From assembly GCA_029194535.1 (NCBI GenBank), contig JARFXR010000001.1:2054721-2118720 (forward strand): 64,000 nucleotides of DNA, given 5' to 3'. The position numbers were made by a program, and so were the translations under genes. Position 1 is the stretch's first letter; each line of letters starts with the position of its first letter. Positions 1 to 8,688 of this stretch are shown in pieces. The notes under the pieces were generated by a model that saw only the letters and a program-made list of their open reading frames with translations, ran no database searches and was not told the DNA's origin. The DNA comes from Nitrospira sp. Lineage in GTDB: Bacteria; Nitrospirota; Nitrospiria; Nitrospirales; Nitrospiraceae.

Positions 1-47
1 TCAACTGCACGCGGTACTCGTTACGGGTACACAAGAAGGTGACGCAG

Positions 48-557
48 ATGAACACCACTCCACTCGATGTGACGGTCAAACTGGAGGAGCCGGATTCAGC
101 TCAACAAAGAGCTATGGAGACATTGGCGCAAGACGGGCACGAGAGACAGAGTGGATCTCATGCACAGGACGGAGATGGGGATGGGGATGGGATGGATCGG
201 CGGGGCGCCGAACGGGCGCCGGTGGATTGCCCGGTGAGCTTCACGTCGGAAGAAATCCATGGGTCCGTGGCCCAGGTCAAAGGGACGCTCATCGACCTCT
301 CCAAGACCGGCTGCCAGGTCGCAAGCCTCACACCGCCCTATCGAGGCAGCCAAATCACGCTCATTCTCTATCTCCCGGATGGAGGGCCTCCACTGCGACT
401 CATCGGGACCACGGTGCGTCATGTCGGTTGCCGTACGTTCGGTGCCGAGTTCCTCTCCGTCACGCCGGAAGAACGACGGCGTCTCCAGATCATCATCTTC
501 AAACATCTGACATGGTCGGTGTTCTCGCTTAGGCGGCCGGCTTTCCGGTTCGCCTGA
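48..557 (+). CDS. PilZ domain protein
   Basis: This is a cytosolic protein of about 169 residues with a C-terminal PilZ domain, a fold that often binds cyclic di-GMP. The domain runs from about residue 60 to the end and carries the DLSKTGC segment, which matches the D/NxSxxG half of the motif. The usual RxxxR half is not clear (ERAPVDCPV), so nucleotide binding is uncertain. The N-terminal 55 residues are polar, Gly/Asp-rich and look disordered. The ATG at 48 is preferred over a GTG at 39 because AGAAGG lies about 8 nt upstream of it. A second PilZ gene lies at 61620. Confidence 0.75.
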   Translation: MNTTPLDVTVKLEEPDSAQQRAMETLAQDGHERQSGSHAQDGDGDGDGMDRRGAERAPVDCPVSFTSEEIHGSVAQVKGTLIDLSKTGCQVASLTPPYRGSQITLILYLPDGGPPLRLIGTTVRHVGCRTFGAEFLSVTPEERRRLQIIIFKHLTWSVFSLRRPAFRFA

Positions 558-664
558 GCCTCCGCCGCCTCTCACTGCTCCGTACCCTAACAGTGTTGAC
601 AAACTGTGTGATGACCTCGGAAATGGAGTCGTGCCTGAGGTCACGGACGCCATCCGCATGCCCT

Positions 665-790
665 GCAGGCTGTTCAGAAAGGCCGTCCAGCAAGGCCGCA
701 GCGAGTGAAGAGGCGAAGCGTACTCTTTGCCGTACGTTGAGCCTCTGAGCGATGCGAGAACGCCGCTGGCGGACTTTGCCAACAGCCTGC
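665..790. repeat. 126-bp element with 10-bp terminal inverted repeats (copy 1)
   Basis: The left end GCAGGCTGTT (665-674) is the exact reverse complement of the right end AACAGCCTGC (781-790). No open frame of note lies inside. The right half (about 745-790) recurs at 1932-1963 and, inverted, at 11912-11959. It looks like a non-coding, MITE-like dispersed element. I believe similar sequence is common in Nitrospira genomes, but that needs a search. Confidence 0.6.
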
Positions 791-792
791 TA

Positions 793-1091
793 ATCCGAGT
801 CAGTATTCCGCCGCATGAGCGCGAGAATCGACCACCCTCAGGCGCTGGGAAGGTCTCAGCGTAAATCAAGCCATGAGCTTGAAGGGGGAAATGACTGTAA
901 GGGGTGAGGCCAATAACTCTGAGCGATTTCGCTCAGCGTGGCATGAGCGAAAATGTCTGAGGTGTGTCGGGAGCCAAACGCCTAAAGGGTCGACTGCCCA
1001 TAATCATATGGAACTACAGCCGTTCACTCGGTCTGCTCACCATCCAGTCGCAGGACCGCGATTTGCACACGACTAGCACAGTTGATCGATT
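793..1091. other. Gene-poor interval
   Basis: Short open frames here have no recognisable protein character and no convincing ribosome binding site. I see nothing else in this stretch. Confidence 0.5.
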
Positions 1092-1109
1092 GTGAGTGTA
1101 GACACTCAC
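1092..1109. promoter_or_regulatory. Perfect 18-bp dyad upstream of a small gene
   Basis: GTGAGTGT and ACACTCAC (8-bp arms, 2-bp centre) form a perfect inverted repeat 26 bp before the ATG at 1136. Its position and symmetry suit a dimeric repressor operator. No regulator in the window can be assigned to it. Confidence 0.35.
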
Positions 1110-1135
1110 GCATTGCTCGAACCTGGGAGGGTGAT

Positions 1136-1336
1136 ATGGACCAACACACTGCTGCCGATCAGATTCTCGAAGCGGTGAGAGCCCATCCGGACTGCGCCTT
1201 GGGACAATTGATCCGTAGCCTGCCTGAGTTGAGCTGGTTCGAAGTGTTTCACGAAGTCGATCGTATGGGCCGTACCGGTCGGCTCAAGCTGAGCCGGAAC
1301 AGTTTGGGCTTGGCGACCACGCTTCGCGCTCAGTGA
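1136..1336 (+). CDS. Small hypothetical protein, winged-helix-like
   Basis: This is a 66-residue soluble protein of unknown function. The start is fixed by GGGAGG ending 5 nt before the ATG. The helical pattern and segments such as LGQLIRSLPELSW and VDRMGRTGRLKL resemble a short helix-turn-helix or wing of the kind seen in small DNA-binding proteins, but no family can be named. A perfect dyad immediately upstream (1092-1109) suggests that the gene is regulated. Confidence 0.6.
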   Translation: MDQHTAADQILEAVRAHPDCALGQLIRSLPELSWFEVFHEVDRMGRTGRLKLSRNSLGLATTLRAQ

Positions 1337-1414
1337 CCGCACTCCAATCCAAGACGGCGGAGTTTCGGTTCAGCCTGCCTACTCTCGAGTCGTCAAGAAA
1401 GGAATGGATCCACG

Positions 1415-1762
1415 ATGATGCTTCTCATCAGCCTCCTGGTCAGTCTGGTTCTTACGTTGGCAGTTGGAGCCTGCTCCGTCCCGTCGGCTCACGGTCAGAT
1501 GGTGGCGCAATCGTCCTCGGGAGGCGACTCCAGTGGGAGAGCGGCCGGTCTGGGCCAAATCGGCGGCAAGAATCTCGCCGACATGACCAGCTTCGAGGCG
1601 ACGATCAATTATCTCAATCGAAGGGCCGAGGAAGACGAACAGGAGCGGGCCGACAGAGACAAGCGGATGCGCGCGATCGGCATCTACGGCAACACGACCC
1701 AGGGCGGGGAATCCTACTTCAACCGTCTCCGTTACCAGTCTGCCGCGGGTGGTGCAAGATAG
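1415..1762 (+). CDS. Small exported or lipoprotein-like protein
   Basis: This 115-residue protein begins with a hydrophobic leader (LLISLLVSLVLTLAVGAC) that ends in a lipobox-like VGAC, so it is probably exported and may be lipid-anchored. The mature part is Gly/Ser-rich, followed by a charged helical stretch (RRAEEDEQERADRDKR). An AAAGGA precedes the adjacent ATG codons at 1415 and 1418. No function is recognised. It follows the 66-residue protein gene on the same strand. Confidence 0.65.
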   Translation: MMLLISLLVSLVLTLAVGACSVPSAHGQMVAQSSSGGDSSGRAAGLGQIGGKNLADMTSFEATINYLNRRAEEDEQERADRDKRMRAIGIYGNTTQGGESYFNRLRYQSAAGGAR

Positions 1763-1931
1763 AGTCCGGGGATATCCATCCAAACCGCTCCACTCTTCGG
1801 CCGCACCATCGATAGGACTTCGTCGAGGAGACTGCTCAATCGTTCATTGTCTTTGAGATACCGTCTGGCTCGCCGCCTGTCTCGTCCGAACGTTATAACC
1901 GCCTGTTCGAGCCCCCGGTACGAGGTGACCA

Positions 1932-1963
1932 CGCCGCTGGCGGACTTTGTCAGCAGCCTGCTA
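1932..1963. repeat. Dispersed element, right-end segment (copy 2)
   Basis: This segment matches the right end of the element at 665-790 (CGCCGCTGGCGGACTTT, then CAGCAGCCTGCTA), with two differences near the end. The sequence to its left differs from copy 1, so this is a diverged or partial copy. It directly abuts the inverted-repeat element beginning at 1963. Confidence 0.5.
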
Positions 1964-2091
1964 GTGTGGTGTCCCGTAAGTTCCTGTAATAATCCGTTCA
2001 CCCTGAGCCGGTCGAAGGGCGCCCACTTTCAAAGAGTTTCGTTCATGGTTCGACCGGCTCACCGCGACAGAACTTCTGGGACGCAACACTA
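1963..2091. repeat. Nested inverted-repeat element
   Basis: The outer 22-bp arms at 1963-1984 and 2070-2091 match at 18 positions when one is reverse-complemented. Inside them, TGAGCCGGTCGAA (2004-2016) and TTCGACCGGCTCA (2049-2061) form a perfect 13-bp inverted repeat. The element is about 129 bp long, non-coding, and overlaps the stop codon of the minus-strand gene that ends at 2089. Confidence 0.55.
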
Positions 2092-2367
2092 GCCAGCCGA
2101 ATTGTGGGAGGAGACTATTTGGACGGACAAGGTCAGCTGCGCTTGCGTGATGGCATCCAGCAGCGCCTGTCGTTCCGTTTCGTGCTTCCGCAGTCTGGGG
2201 ACTCGATTTACGAACCGCTCCGCTGCATCCGTGAGATGCTCCAACGTTTCGATGATACTTGTGCCGCCGTCTCCGCGAAGATTCCTGCCCTTCCGCCGGC
2301 GTCCCACATAGACCGACGGGGCCGACGGGTTGTCCTTTTCGAGTTCAGGTCGTCTGGATCGTGCCAT
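2089..2367 (-). CDS. Small hypothetical protein
   Basis: This is a 92-residue soluble protein with a basic N-terminus (MARSRRPELEKD, then VGRRRKGRN). A long amphipathic helical region follows (LEHLTDAAERFVNRVPRL onward). GGAAGGA lies about 5 nt before the ATG, which supports translation. The family is not recognised. Its last codon falls inside the inverted-repeat element 1963-2091, so the repeat may supply the native C-terminus. Confidence 0.55.
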   Translation of the reverse strand: MARSRRPELEKDNPSAPSVYVGRRRKGRNLRGDGGTSIIETLEHLTDAAERFVNRVPRLRKHETERQALLDAITQAQLTLSVQIVSSHNSAG

Positions 2368-2595
2368 GGTGTCCTTCCATCACATACGGTACGTACATTG
2401 CGGAGCAACCTCATACGAGGGCATACCCGTGCTTCAGGATTTATCGACCAATACGTCTTACCACGAGCTCGAGTGGACAAGCGAACCGTCCGACCTTCCC
2501 TGTCCTTCCCCTCCACCGTTCATGAACAGGATCACCTGATTTAGAAACCGATGGCCCAGCGGTCCTGATCAGTCACGCGTTGACAAGGAATCAGC

Positions 2596-4542
2596 TTAGG
2601 ATGTTGCAGGGCGGATGGCCATTCGATAGAGCACGGCGCCCACCAGTACGACGATCGCAAGTCCTGGCCAGCCTCCTATCGGAGGCGCATCGAAGAGCGT
2701 AAAGGGATCGGCGGAGAGACCGGGAATCAACGCGGTCAGCGCGATCGGCATCGCCAGGAGGATGCCCATCAAAGCCTCTCCGGTGATCAATCCGGCAGAG
2801 AACAACAGGCCCACTCGCGAGGATTCTTGTCCCCTGGGTGCCGTCCGTTGGGCCAAGGCGGCGATGACGCCTCCGACGACGATGGCGGCAGAGAGTTTCA
2901 GCGGCAGGTAGATGCCGAGCGCGACGGCGAGGACTGGTAGACGAAAGTCGCTCCGGCGCGCGTTCAGTTTCCCGTCCAACAGGATCACCAGGATGCCGAT
3001 CGCTGCTCCGAGCCCTACAAGGGGCCACGGTAGCCCCTGCCCGAAGACGCTCCGCGTGAGGCTCGCCATCAACGTGGCCTGCGGCGCGCTCAACGGATGT
3101 GGATGCACGGCCGTGGGTTCGCCGATGCCGTACTTGGCGTGGAGTAGCGACAGCACCGGCACAAGGATGAGGGCGCCGGTCAACACGCCGACGACTTGCA
3201 TGATCTGCTGCTTCCAGGGAGTGGCGCCGACCAAATGGCCGGTCTTGAGATCCTGGAGGTTGTCCCCTCCCATCGCAGCGGCGCAGCACACCACCGCCCC
3301 GATCACGAGCGCCGCAGCAGGACCGGCCGGATGGCCCGCGCCCATGAACAGCACGAGCAGCAAGGCCGCCAGCATGATCGTTGCGATCGTTACGCCCGAG
3401 ACGGGATTGCTCGAACTCCCGACCAGTCCCGCCATGTAGGCCGCAACCGAGGAGAAGAGAAAGGCGGCCAGCGCCATCACGACCGTCATGACGAGGCCGA
3501 TCGACAGACTGTCCACGACACGTGAATAGATCCAGGCCATCGGGAGCAACGAGAGGATGAACGGGACGGTGATCCACGGCAACGACGCATCCTGCTCCGT
3601 CCTCGCCACGGCCGAATCGATCTGCGCGACGCGGGAGGCCTGATAACTGTCACGAAGCGACCGGACACTCTTCCAGACGGGCTCGCGCAGCTTCGTCAGC
3701 GTCCACAAGCCGCCCACCAACATCGCGCCAATGCCCACGTAGCGAATGTGCTGGCTCCAGATCGTCCTGGCCGCGGCCAAGCCGGCCAGATCGGGCGGCA
3801 GGCCGTTCAACAGCCCGTACGCCGGCATCAGGATGAGCCAACCGACCACACCGCCGGCAAAGACGACCACCGAGGTCTGGAGGCCGATGATATAGCCGAC
3901 GGCGAGCAATGCGGGCGACAGATTGATGCCGGCGTAGAGGACCGTTCGCCCGACCTGTGCCGCCCCCTCGACCGATTCGGCCCACAGGCGCAAGCCGCTC
4001 TCGCAGAACTTCACTGCTCCGCCGATGAGGGACGCGGTTGCCAGCGCCTTGAAGTCGCCCGACTGTCCCTGCCGTTCCCCTCTCGCGACCTTCAACACTT
4101 CCGCCGTCGCCAACCCTTCAGGAAACCGCAAGCGGGCCGTCACGATAAGCGCCCGTCTCAACGGGATGGTGAAGAGCACGCCGAGCAGCCCGCCGACCGC
4201 GGCGATCACGGTGGTCTGCCAGTAGTCGAAGTCGGACCAATAACCGACCAACAGCAAGGCGGGAATCGTGAAGATCACCCCGGCGGCGAGCGCTTCGCCG
4301 GACGAGGCGGCGGTCTGCACGATATTGTTTTCGAGAATGTTCGATCGCCGGAACAGTCGAAGAATCGCCATGGAGGCGACGGCGGCTGGAATCGACGCGG
4401 AGACGGTCATGCCCGCGAACAATCCGAGATAGGCATTAGCCGCCGCCAGTATCGCGGCGAGGATCACCGACAGGACGACCGCCTTGACGGTAATCTCAGG
4501 CAGCGTGACCGTCGCGGGGACGACGGACTGGTCGTTGGGCAT
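2596..4542 (-). CDS. OPT-family oligopeptide or metal-chelate transporter
   Basis: This 648-residue polytopic inner-membrane protein belongs to the OPT family, whose members carry peptides or metal-siderophore complexes. The family signature NIVQTAASSGEALAAG is clear near residue 75, followed by about a dozen hydrophobic segments to the C-terminus. Length is normal for bacterial members. The ATG at 4542 is preferred over a TTG two codons upstream; the ribosome binding site is weak in either case. The substrate cannot be read from sequence, and no partner gene is adjacent. Confidence 0.85.
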   Translation of the reverse strand: MPNDQSVVPATVTLPEITVKAVVLSVILAAILAAANAYLGLFAGMTVSASIPAAVASMAILRLFRRSNILENNIVQTAASSGEALAAGVIFTIPALLLVGYWSDFDYWQTTVIAAVGGLLGVLFTIPLRRALIVTARLRFPEGLATAEVLKVARGERQGQSGDFKALATASLIGGAVKFCESGLRLWAESVEGAAQVGRTVLYAGINLSPALLAVGYIIGLQTSVVVFAGGVVGWLILMPAYGLLNGLPPDLAGLAAARTIWSQHIRYVGIGAMLVGGLWTLTKLREPVWKSVRSLRDSYQASRVAQIDSAVARTEQDASLPWITVPFILSLLPMAWIYSRVVDSLSIGLVMTVVMALAAFLFSSVAAYMAGLVGSSSNPVSGVTIATIMLAALLLVLFMGAGHPAGPAAALVIGAVVCCAAAMGGDNLQDLKTGHLVGATPWKQQIMQVVGVLTGALILVPVLSLLHAKYGIGEPTAVHPHPLSAPQATLMASLTRSVFGQGLPWPLVGLGAAIGILVILLDGKLNARRSDFRLPVLAVALGIYLPLKLSAAIVVGGVIAALAQRTAPRGQESSRVGLLFSAGLITGEALMGILLAMPIALTALIPGLSADPFTLFDAPPIGGWPGLAIVVLVGAVLYRMAIRPATS

Positions 4543-4711
4543 GTTCAATTCCGGACCACAGGCAAACGAAGCATAGTCCTGAGGGGCGACTCAATCATAA
4601 CGTAGGGCGGAAGGAAGGTGACACCTGAAAGAGCACCGGCCCACAGGGAGCAAAGGGTGAATTTGATGTGCTCTCGCAGAGCTTCTGCTAGAGTGATCCC
4701 GGAGGCGCCGT

Positions 4712-5203
4712 ATGAAAATCTTGCCGATCCTTTTCCATGACATCGACGGGGTGCTGTTCGGAGACTATGCAGGTGAGTTCCAGCTCCGACCTGGTGTGAA
4801 GTCCTGGCTCGCCTGGGCACATGAGCACTTCGAACTCATATGGTTGACCTCGTGGGAATCCGAGAAGATCAAGACGCTCTTGAAGGTACTGTATTGCGAG
4901 AAGTTCGGACAGTACGACGAGCCTCCGCTCTTCCGTCACGCCAATTGGACGAACTTGGAGAACAAGGTGGTCTGGGTTCAGCAGGCCGTGCATAAGCTGA
5001 ACGGGCGGGAGTGGTTCTGGATCGACGACGACATCGGGAAATTTGAACTTGAGATTGAAGCAGCCGGTATTCCGCTCAATCGCTGCATCCAAGCCAATCC
5101 GGAGGGTCAGGACGAGTTACTGACCATCCAGTCCGTCTTGGCTCGTCGTCTGGGGACGTACCAAGGGACTCCGGACCAATCCGACCGAGACCGCGCCGCC
5201 TAA
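4712..5203 (+). CDS. HAD-superfamily phosphatase-like protein
   Basis: This 163-residue protein carries the HAD motifs in order. Motif I is HDIDGV (nucleophile Asp10, acid/base Asp12), motif II is LTSW near residue 46, and motif IV is the acidic cluster WIDDD at 104-107. It has only a small cap insertion, as in minimal HAD phosphatases. GGAGG precedes the ATG by 6 nt. It is probably a cytosolic phosphatase of unknown substrate. It converges on the gene at 5235. Confidence 0.75.
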   Translation: MKILPILFHDIDGVLFGDYAGEFQLRPGVKSWLAWAHEHFELIWLTSWESEKIKTLLKVLYCEKFGQYDEPPLFRHANWTNLENKVVWVQQAVHKLNGREWFWIDDDIGKFELEIEAAGIPLNRCIQANPEGQDELLTIQSVLARRLGTYQGTPDQSDRDRAA

Positions 5204-5234
5204 CCCACATATTATTCATGAGCGGTTTCCGATT

Positions 5235-5801
5235 CTACCCCGACACCCGCGTCAGCATGTTCTGATCCGTGTGGTGAAACAGATCCGACTTTCCCGGCAT
5301 CCGGAGCAATGAGTTTTCCTTGTAGTGCAACCGGTCTCGAGCGAGGATCGTCACGGTCACTTCGAAGCGCACGGTCTTGAATTCCCGATCGAGGAAACGG
5401 TTCGAGCAGATGCCGTACGTGTCCGACTCCAGGTCAGCCACCAAGGTAAATTCCGTGGCCGTCGGCTCCACCGTGCCGCCAGCGATGAGTGCGATGCCGC
5501 GCGGGACGATAAAACATCTGAGCACCTGCCGTTCTGCAGGATCCCACAACCAGTACCCGACCTCTTCGTGGAACGGATCGGTCTCTCCGATCCGTCGCGC
5601 CACGGTCGCATAGCGTAAGCCGTACAGCATCTGTTCGTGATTTCGCACCGGAAGGATCGGTTCGAATGTCATCCGTTCATGAAACTTGTTGTGTTCCGTC
5701 CCCCGATCGTCCGAGGGCGCGACGTCCTCGCCCTTCAGCCCCTCCCAGATGCCGGCCAGAGGCGCCAACGGTCCCAGTTTGCTCATCCCATCCGACTGCA
5801 T
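5235..5801 (-). CDS. Nitrobindin-like (FABP/DUF1794-type) beta-barrel protein
   Basis: This 188-residue protein opens with LGPLAPLAGIWEG and has later beta strands typical of the nitrobindin/THAP4-like family. Members form a ten-stranded barrel, and some bind heme. The second Gly of GxWxGxG is less clear here (GIWEGLKGE), while a His pair near the C-terminus (LFHHTD) could serve as a ligand. AGGAGG six bases before the ATG at 5801 fixes the start and excludes a longer in-frame extension. Heme binding is inference. Confidence 0.7.
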   Translation of the reverse strand: MQSDGMSKLGPLAPLAGIWEGLKGEDVAPSDDRGTEHNKFHERMTFEPILPVRNHEQMLYGLRYATVARRIGETDPFHEEVGYWLWDPAERQVLRCFIVPRGIALIAGGTVEPTATEFTLVADLESDTYGICSNRFLDREFKTVRFEVTVTILARDRLHYKENSLLRMPGKSDLFHHTDQNMLTRVSG

Positions 5802-6004
5802 GATGCCCTCCTGCTGAAGACGATCAGTTCGTGTGATACGGACGGCCCTGTCCGTGATCGAACAGGAACGATGTTCCGAGGCATTGTAAGAGGCCATGCC
5901 GACCGGCGCAACCGACAGGCAAGCAGTCGGAGGCCCATATCGCGACGCCACCCGAGCTTGAAATGGTGCCGCCAGCAATCCACCATCCCGCATCGATCTC
6001 TCTG

Positions 6005-6865
6005 CTATGCCGTCGCATCACCGACCCTGACTGTATCTCCCCGCTTGATCCTTCCTTCGCTGACGACGGCGGCATAGACGCCGACATAGCCCTGACTATG
6101 TTGGACGGCCGTCTTTAAGATGCCCACGTCCTTCGGGAGGCCGCCTTGAGGGAGTGTCGTCATGACGCAGCGAGCACAAGGGCCTGTAATCTTCAACATC
6201 ACGTCGCCGATCGCCACGGTTCGGCCGATCCAGGTCTGTTCCACGAAGCTCTTTTCCCCGCTTCCGATATCCACGACCACGTTCGGACGAAAGCGCGGTA
6301 CCTCAAAGCGACCGCTTGGATAGAGGTCATGAAGCCGGCTGAGTGTGGCGGTCGTCACCAGATGAACCAGGGCTCCATCGAAAAACGTGCCGGCTGGAAG
6401 CGTGAAATCCTGGACGCTGTTGCCCTGATCGATTCCGTCGATGTCGAGGCGATATTCCTCCGACTTGCCGCTCCAGGCCCGCAATGAGGTCTGCACGCCC
6501 GACACTCGGCCACGCTCGGCCTTCGCCACCGTGACGGTCCGATCCAAGATCCGTGAGAGGACGTGATCGCATTCAGCCGCCGTCGTGTCGATGGTCTCTC
6601 CGTCCGGCAGCGTGATCCGGACCGCTGGAATGGCCATGCCGTTGTTGGGAGGCTCGACGAATGCGGCGCGGAACGCGAACATCGTGGGCCACTTGGCGGG
6701 ATTTTTGGCGGTGGCCGCTTTGCCATCGACACTGTCGATCAAGGCATAGGCGCGATCGCCGAGCAGACCATAGGCCGTCAGGTCAGCCGCCGCCAATTGC
6801 TCTCCTCCCATGGACTTGACCGGATACCTCCACAACGACGCGACCGTTCCTGTTTCGACTACCAT
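6005..6865 (-). CDS. MOSC domain protein (YcbX-like)
   Basis: This 286-residue protein has an N-terminal MOSC beta-barrel domain (VASLWRYPVKSMGGEQL) and a C-terminal MOSC domain with the conserved cysteine segment GPCARCVMTT. The family is related to the molybdenum cofactor sulfurase C-terminal domain. YcbX-type proteins pass electrons or sulfur to Moco and reduce N-hydroxylated compounds. Length is standard. AGGAGG lies 11 nt upstream of the ATG. A shorter MOSC protein of the YiiM type lies nearby at 8689. Confidence 0.85.
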   Translation of the reverse strand: MVVETGTVASLWRYPVKSMGGEQLAAADLTAYGLLGDRAYALIDSVDGKAATAKNPAKWPTMFAFRAAFVEPPNNGMAIPAVRITLPDGETIDTTAAECDHVLSRILDRTVTVAKAERGRVSGVQTSLRAWSGKSEEYRLDIDGIDQGNSVQDFTLPAGTFFDGALVHLVTTATLSRLHDLYPSGRFEVPRFRPNVVVDIGSGEKSFVEQTWIGRTVAIGDVMLKITGPCARCVMTTLPQGGLPKDVGILKTAVQHSQGYVGVYAAVVSEGRIKRGDTVRVGDATA

Positions 6866-6993
6866 AAAAAATAGTGCCTCCTGCCTGTTGATGAAGCAGA
6901 GAGCTTATCGCAAACCCAATATGGCTTGGAAGCCTATTGATCGAGACATCGCCATTGCGGTGGAGCGAAGCGGATGAGCGGGATGCTATCGGC

Positions 6994-7611
6994 TCAGGCC
7001 TTGGTCCGCCGATGTCTCCGATAGTGGGCGGCCACTTTGCTGCGGTTGCCGCAGAGACTCATACTGCACCAGTGCCGCGCGTGATTCTTGGTCGTGTCGT
7101 AAAAAAAGAGGACGCAGGTCGGATTCTGGCATTTCTTGATCAGAGCGAGATCGCAGGTGCAGAGCAAGTCGCTCGCGGTCTCCGCGAGCAACCCCATCAA
7201 CCGACGCAGGTCTTGGGATTCGGCTCGAAAGACGCGCTCGAACCGTCCTTTGCGGCTGATCACTTGGGGATATCCGACACGGGACTGTAATTGTCCGTTG
7301 ATGACCTCCACCGATTCCTGAGAAACGCGCTTGCCGGAGGCGATCCGCTCAACCATCTCCCGTAGCACGGCGCGAAATGCCCGCGCGTGGTCCATGAGCT
7401 GCGTCCCCTTGGTCTCTCCGCCCCATTGTCGCTCGATCTGCTTCGGATCTTCGGCGAGCAGCTTCGCCTGCGCAAGCCAGCGGATCAGATCGGAAAAAGA
7501 GTTCAGCAGATCTGCGGGCCGACCCTCCAACACGATCTGGGTGTTGATGAAGTCGAGACAAGGGTGGTTGCCGAGGAAAAAAAACGGTATGGGACTGACC
7601 GCTAAAGCCAT
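6994..7611 (-). CDS. CGNR zinc-finger (ABATE) transcriptional regulator
   Basis: This 205-residue protein has an N-terminal ABATE-like region (GNHPCLDFINT). Its C-terminal CGNR zinc finger has cysteines at 161, 166, 182 and 187, the last in LCGNRSKVAAHYRRHR. Such proteins are stress-type DNA-binding regulators, often next to the enzyme they control. It is transcribed divergently from the hydrolase at 7747 across a 135-bp region with a strong promoter and a dyad. There is no Shine-Dalgarno sequence before its ATG, so translation may be leaderless or inefficient. Confidence 0.8.
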   Translation of the reverse strand: MALAVSPIPFFFLGNHPCLDFINTQIVLEGRPADLLNSFSDLIRWLAQAKLLAEDPKQIERQWGGETKGTQLMDHARAFRAVLREMVERIASGKRVSQESVEVINGQLQSRVGYPQVISRKGRFERVFRAESQDLRRLMGLLAETASDLLCTCDLALIKKCQNPTCVLFFYDTTKNHARHWCSMSLCGNRSKVAAHYRRHRRTKA

Positions 7612-7613
7612 AG

Positions 7614-7648
7614 TTGACAGGTTAGCCTAAAATTAGTATAACCGTCAA
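7614..7648 (+). promoter_or_regulatory. Sigma70-type promoter with overlapping dyad
   Basis: TTGACA (7614-7619), a 17-bp spacer and TATAAC (7637-7642) match the housekeeping consensus closely and point toward the hydrolase gene. The same region holds an imperfect inverted repeat: TTGACAGGTTA (7614-7624) against TAACCGTCAA (7639-7648), with a one-base bulge. A regulator bound there would cover both hexamers. The divergent CGNR protein is the natural candidate, by inference. Confidence 0.6.
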
Positions 7649-7746
7649 TGTAAGTATTAGATGGTTATTCCGACAGAGCGAGTAAGAAACCTGTATTCCC
7701 ACACCCACGCCGGCCCAACACCGGCACTTCTCACAAGGAGGCAGCC

Positions 7747-8637
7747 ATGACCGCTGATCGCTCCACCATTCAGTACCGCACGCAGGATGTAGATGGGCTC
7801 CGTATCTTCTATCGAGAAGCAGGCGACCCGTCAGCCTCGGCCGTCCTGCTCTTGCATGGGTTCCCGACCTCGTCGCACATGTTCCGGAACCTGATTCCCC
7901 TGCTCGCGCCGCATTTCCACGTCGTGGCGCCCGACTTGCCGGGGTTCGGGTTTTCCGATGCCCCAAATCCAACTCGCTTCCGGTACAGTTTCGAGCGACT
8001 TGCCGAGGTGATGGAACGGTTCACGGAAGCGGTCGGCATGAATCGCTACGCCGTCTACGTCTTCGACTACGGCGCCCCGGTTGGGTTCCGCCTTGCGCTT
8101 CGGCATCCGGAGCGGATTACGGCGATCGTGTCGCAGAACGGCAATGCCTACGAGGAAGGCCTCAGTACCGGCTGGAATCCGATCCAGAAATATTGGGCCG
8201 ATCCCTCGCCGGAAAACCGCGCCGCGCTCAAAGCTTTTCTCGAGCCGGAAGCCACCAAGTGGCAATACACGCATGGCGCCGACGCAGCACGTGTGGCCCC
8301 GGAGTCCTATGCCCTCGATTCAGCCCTGTTGGCGCGCCCGGGCAATGCCGAGATCCAGTTGGACCTCTTTCTCGACTATGCGAGCAACGTCAACCTGTAT
8401 CCCCAGTTCCAACGGTACTTCCGTACTCACCGTCCGCCGACGTTGGCGGTGTGGGGCAATGCCGACCCATTCTTTCTCCCGGCCGGGGCCAGGGCCTTTC
8501 AACGGGACAATCCCAATGCCCGGGTGGAATTCTTCGATACCGGACATTTCGCCCTCGAAACGCACGGGAGGGAGATCGGAGAGCGGATCGTGGCCTTCTT
8601 GAACAACACACCGGAGCCAACCGTCGTTGGAGCGTAA
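7747..8637 (+). CDS. Alpha/beta hydrolase, epoxide hydrolase/haloalkane dehalogenase-like
   Basis: This 296-residue cytosolic hydrolase carries the HGFP oxyanion motif at 37-40. Its nucleophile elbow has Asp107 (VFDYGAP) rather than Ser, with Asp240 (WGNADPF) and His267 (DTGHFAL) completing an Asp-Asp-His triad. An Asp nucleophile places it with epoxide hydrolases and haloalkane dehalogenases, not esterases. The substrate is unknown. AAGGAGG lies 6 nt before the ATG. The sigma70 promoter at 7614-7642 leaves a leader of about 100 nt, and the divergent CGNR gene is its likely regulator. The YiiM-like gene follows 51 bp downstream. Confidence 0.85.
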   Translation: MTADRSTIQYRTQDVDGLRIFYREAGDPSASAVLLLHGFPTSSHMFRNLIPLLAPHFHVVAPDLPGFGFSDAPNPTRFRYSFERLAEVMERFTEAVGMNRYAVYVFDYGAPVGFRLALRHPERITAIVSQNGNAYEEGLSTGWNPIQKYWADPSPENRAALKAFLEPEATKWQYTHGADAARVAPESYALDSALLARPGNAEIQLDLFLDYASNVNLYPQFQRYFRTHRPPTLAVWGNADPFFLPAGARAFQRDNPNARVEFFDTGHFALETHGREIGERIVAFLNNTPEPTVVGA

Positions 8638-8688
8638 GGCCGGGCGATGGGAAGCAGAGATGAGGAGACAAAACGAAGGAGGTCTGGG

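Noticed and set aside
96-869. Long minus-strand frame opposite the PilZ gene
   Set aside because: Low-complexity Arg/Pro-rich reading overlapping a better-supported gene and a repeat.
873-1076. 67-codon plus-strand frame
   Set aside because: No ribosome binding site, no protein pattern and lies next to repeats.
2591-3577. Second long minus-strand frame inside the OPT transporter
   Set aside because: Arg-rich shadow frame of a clear membrane protein.
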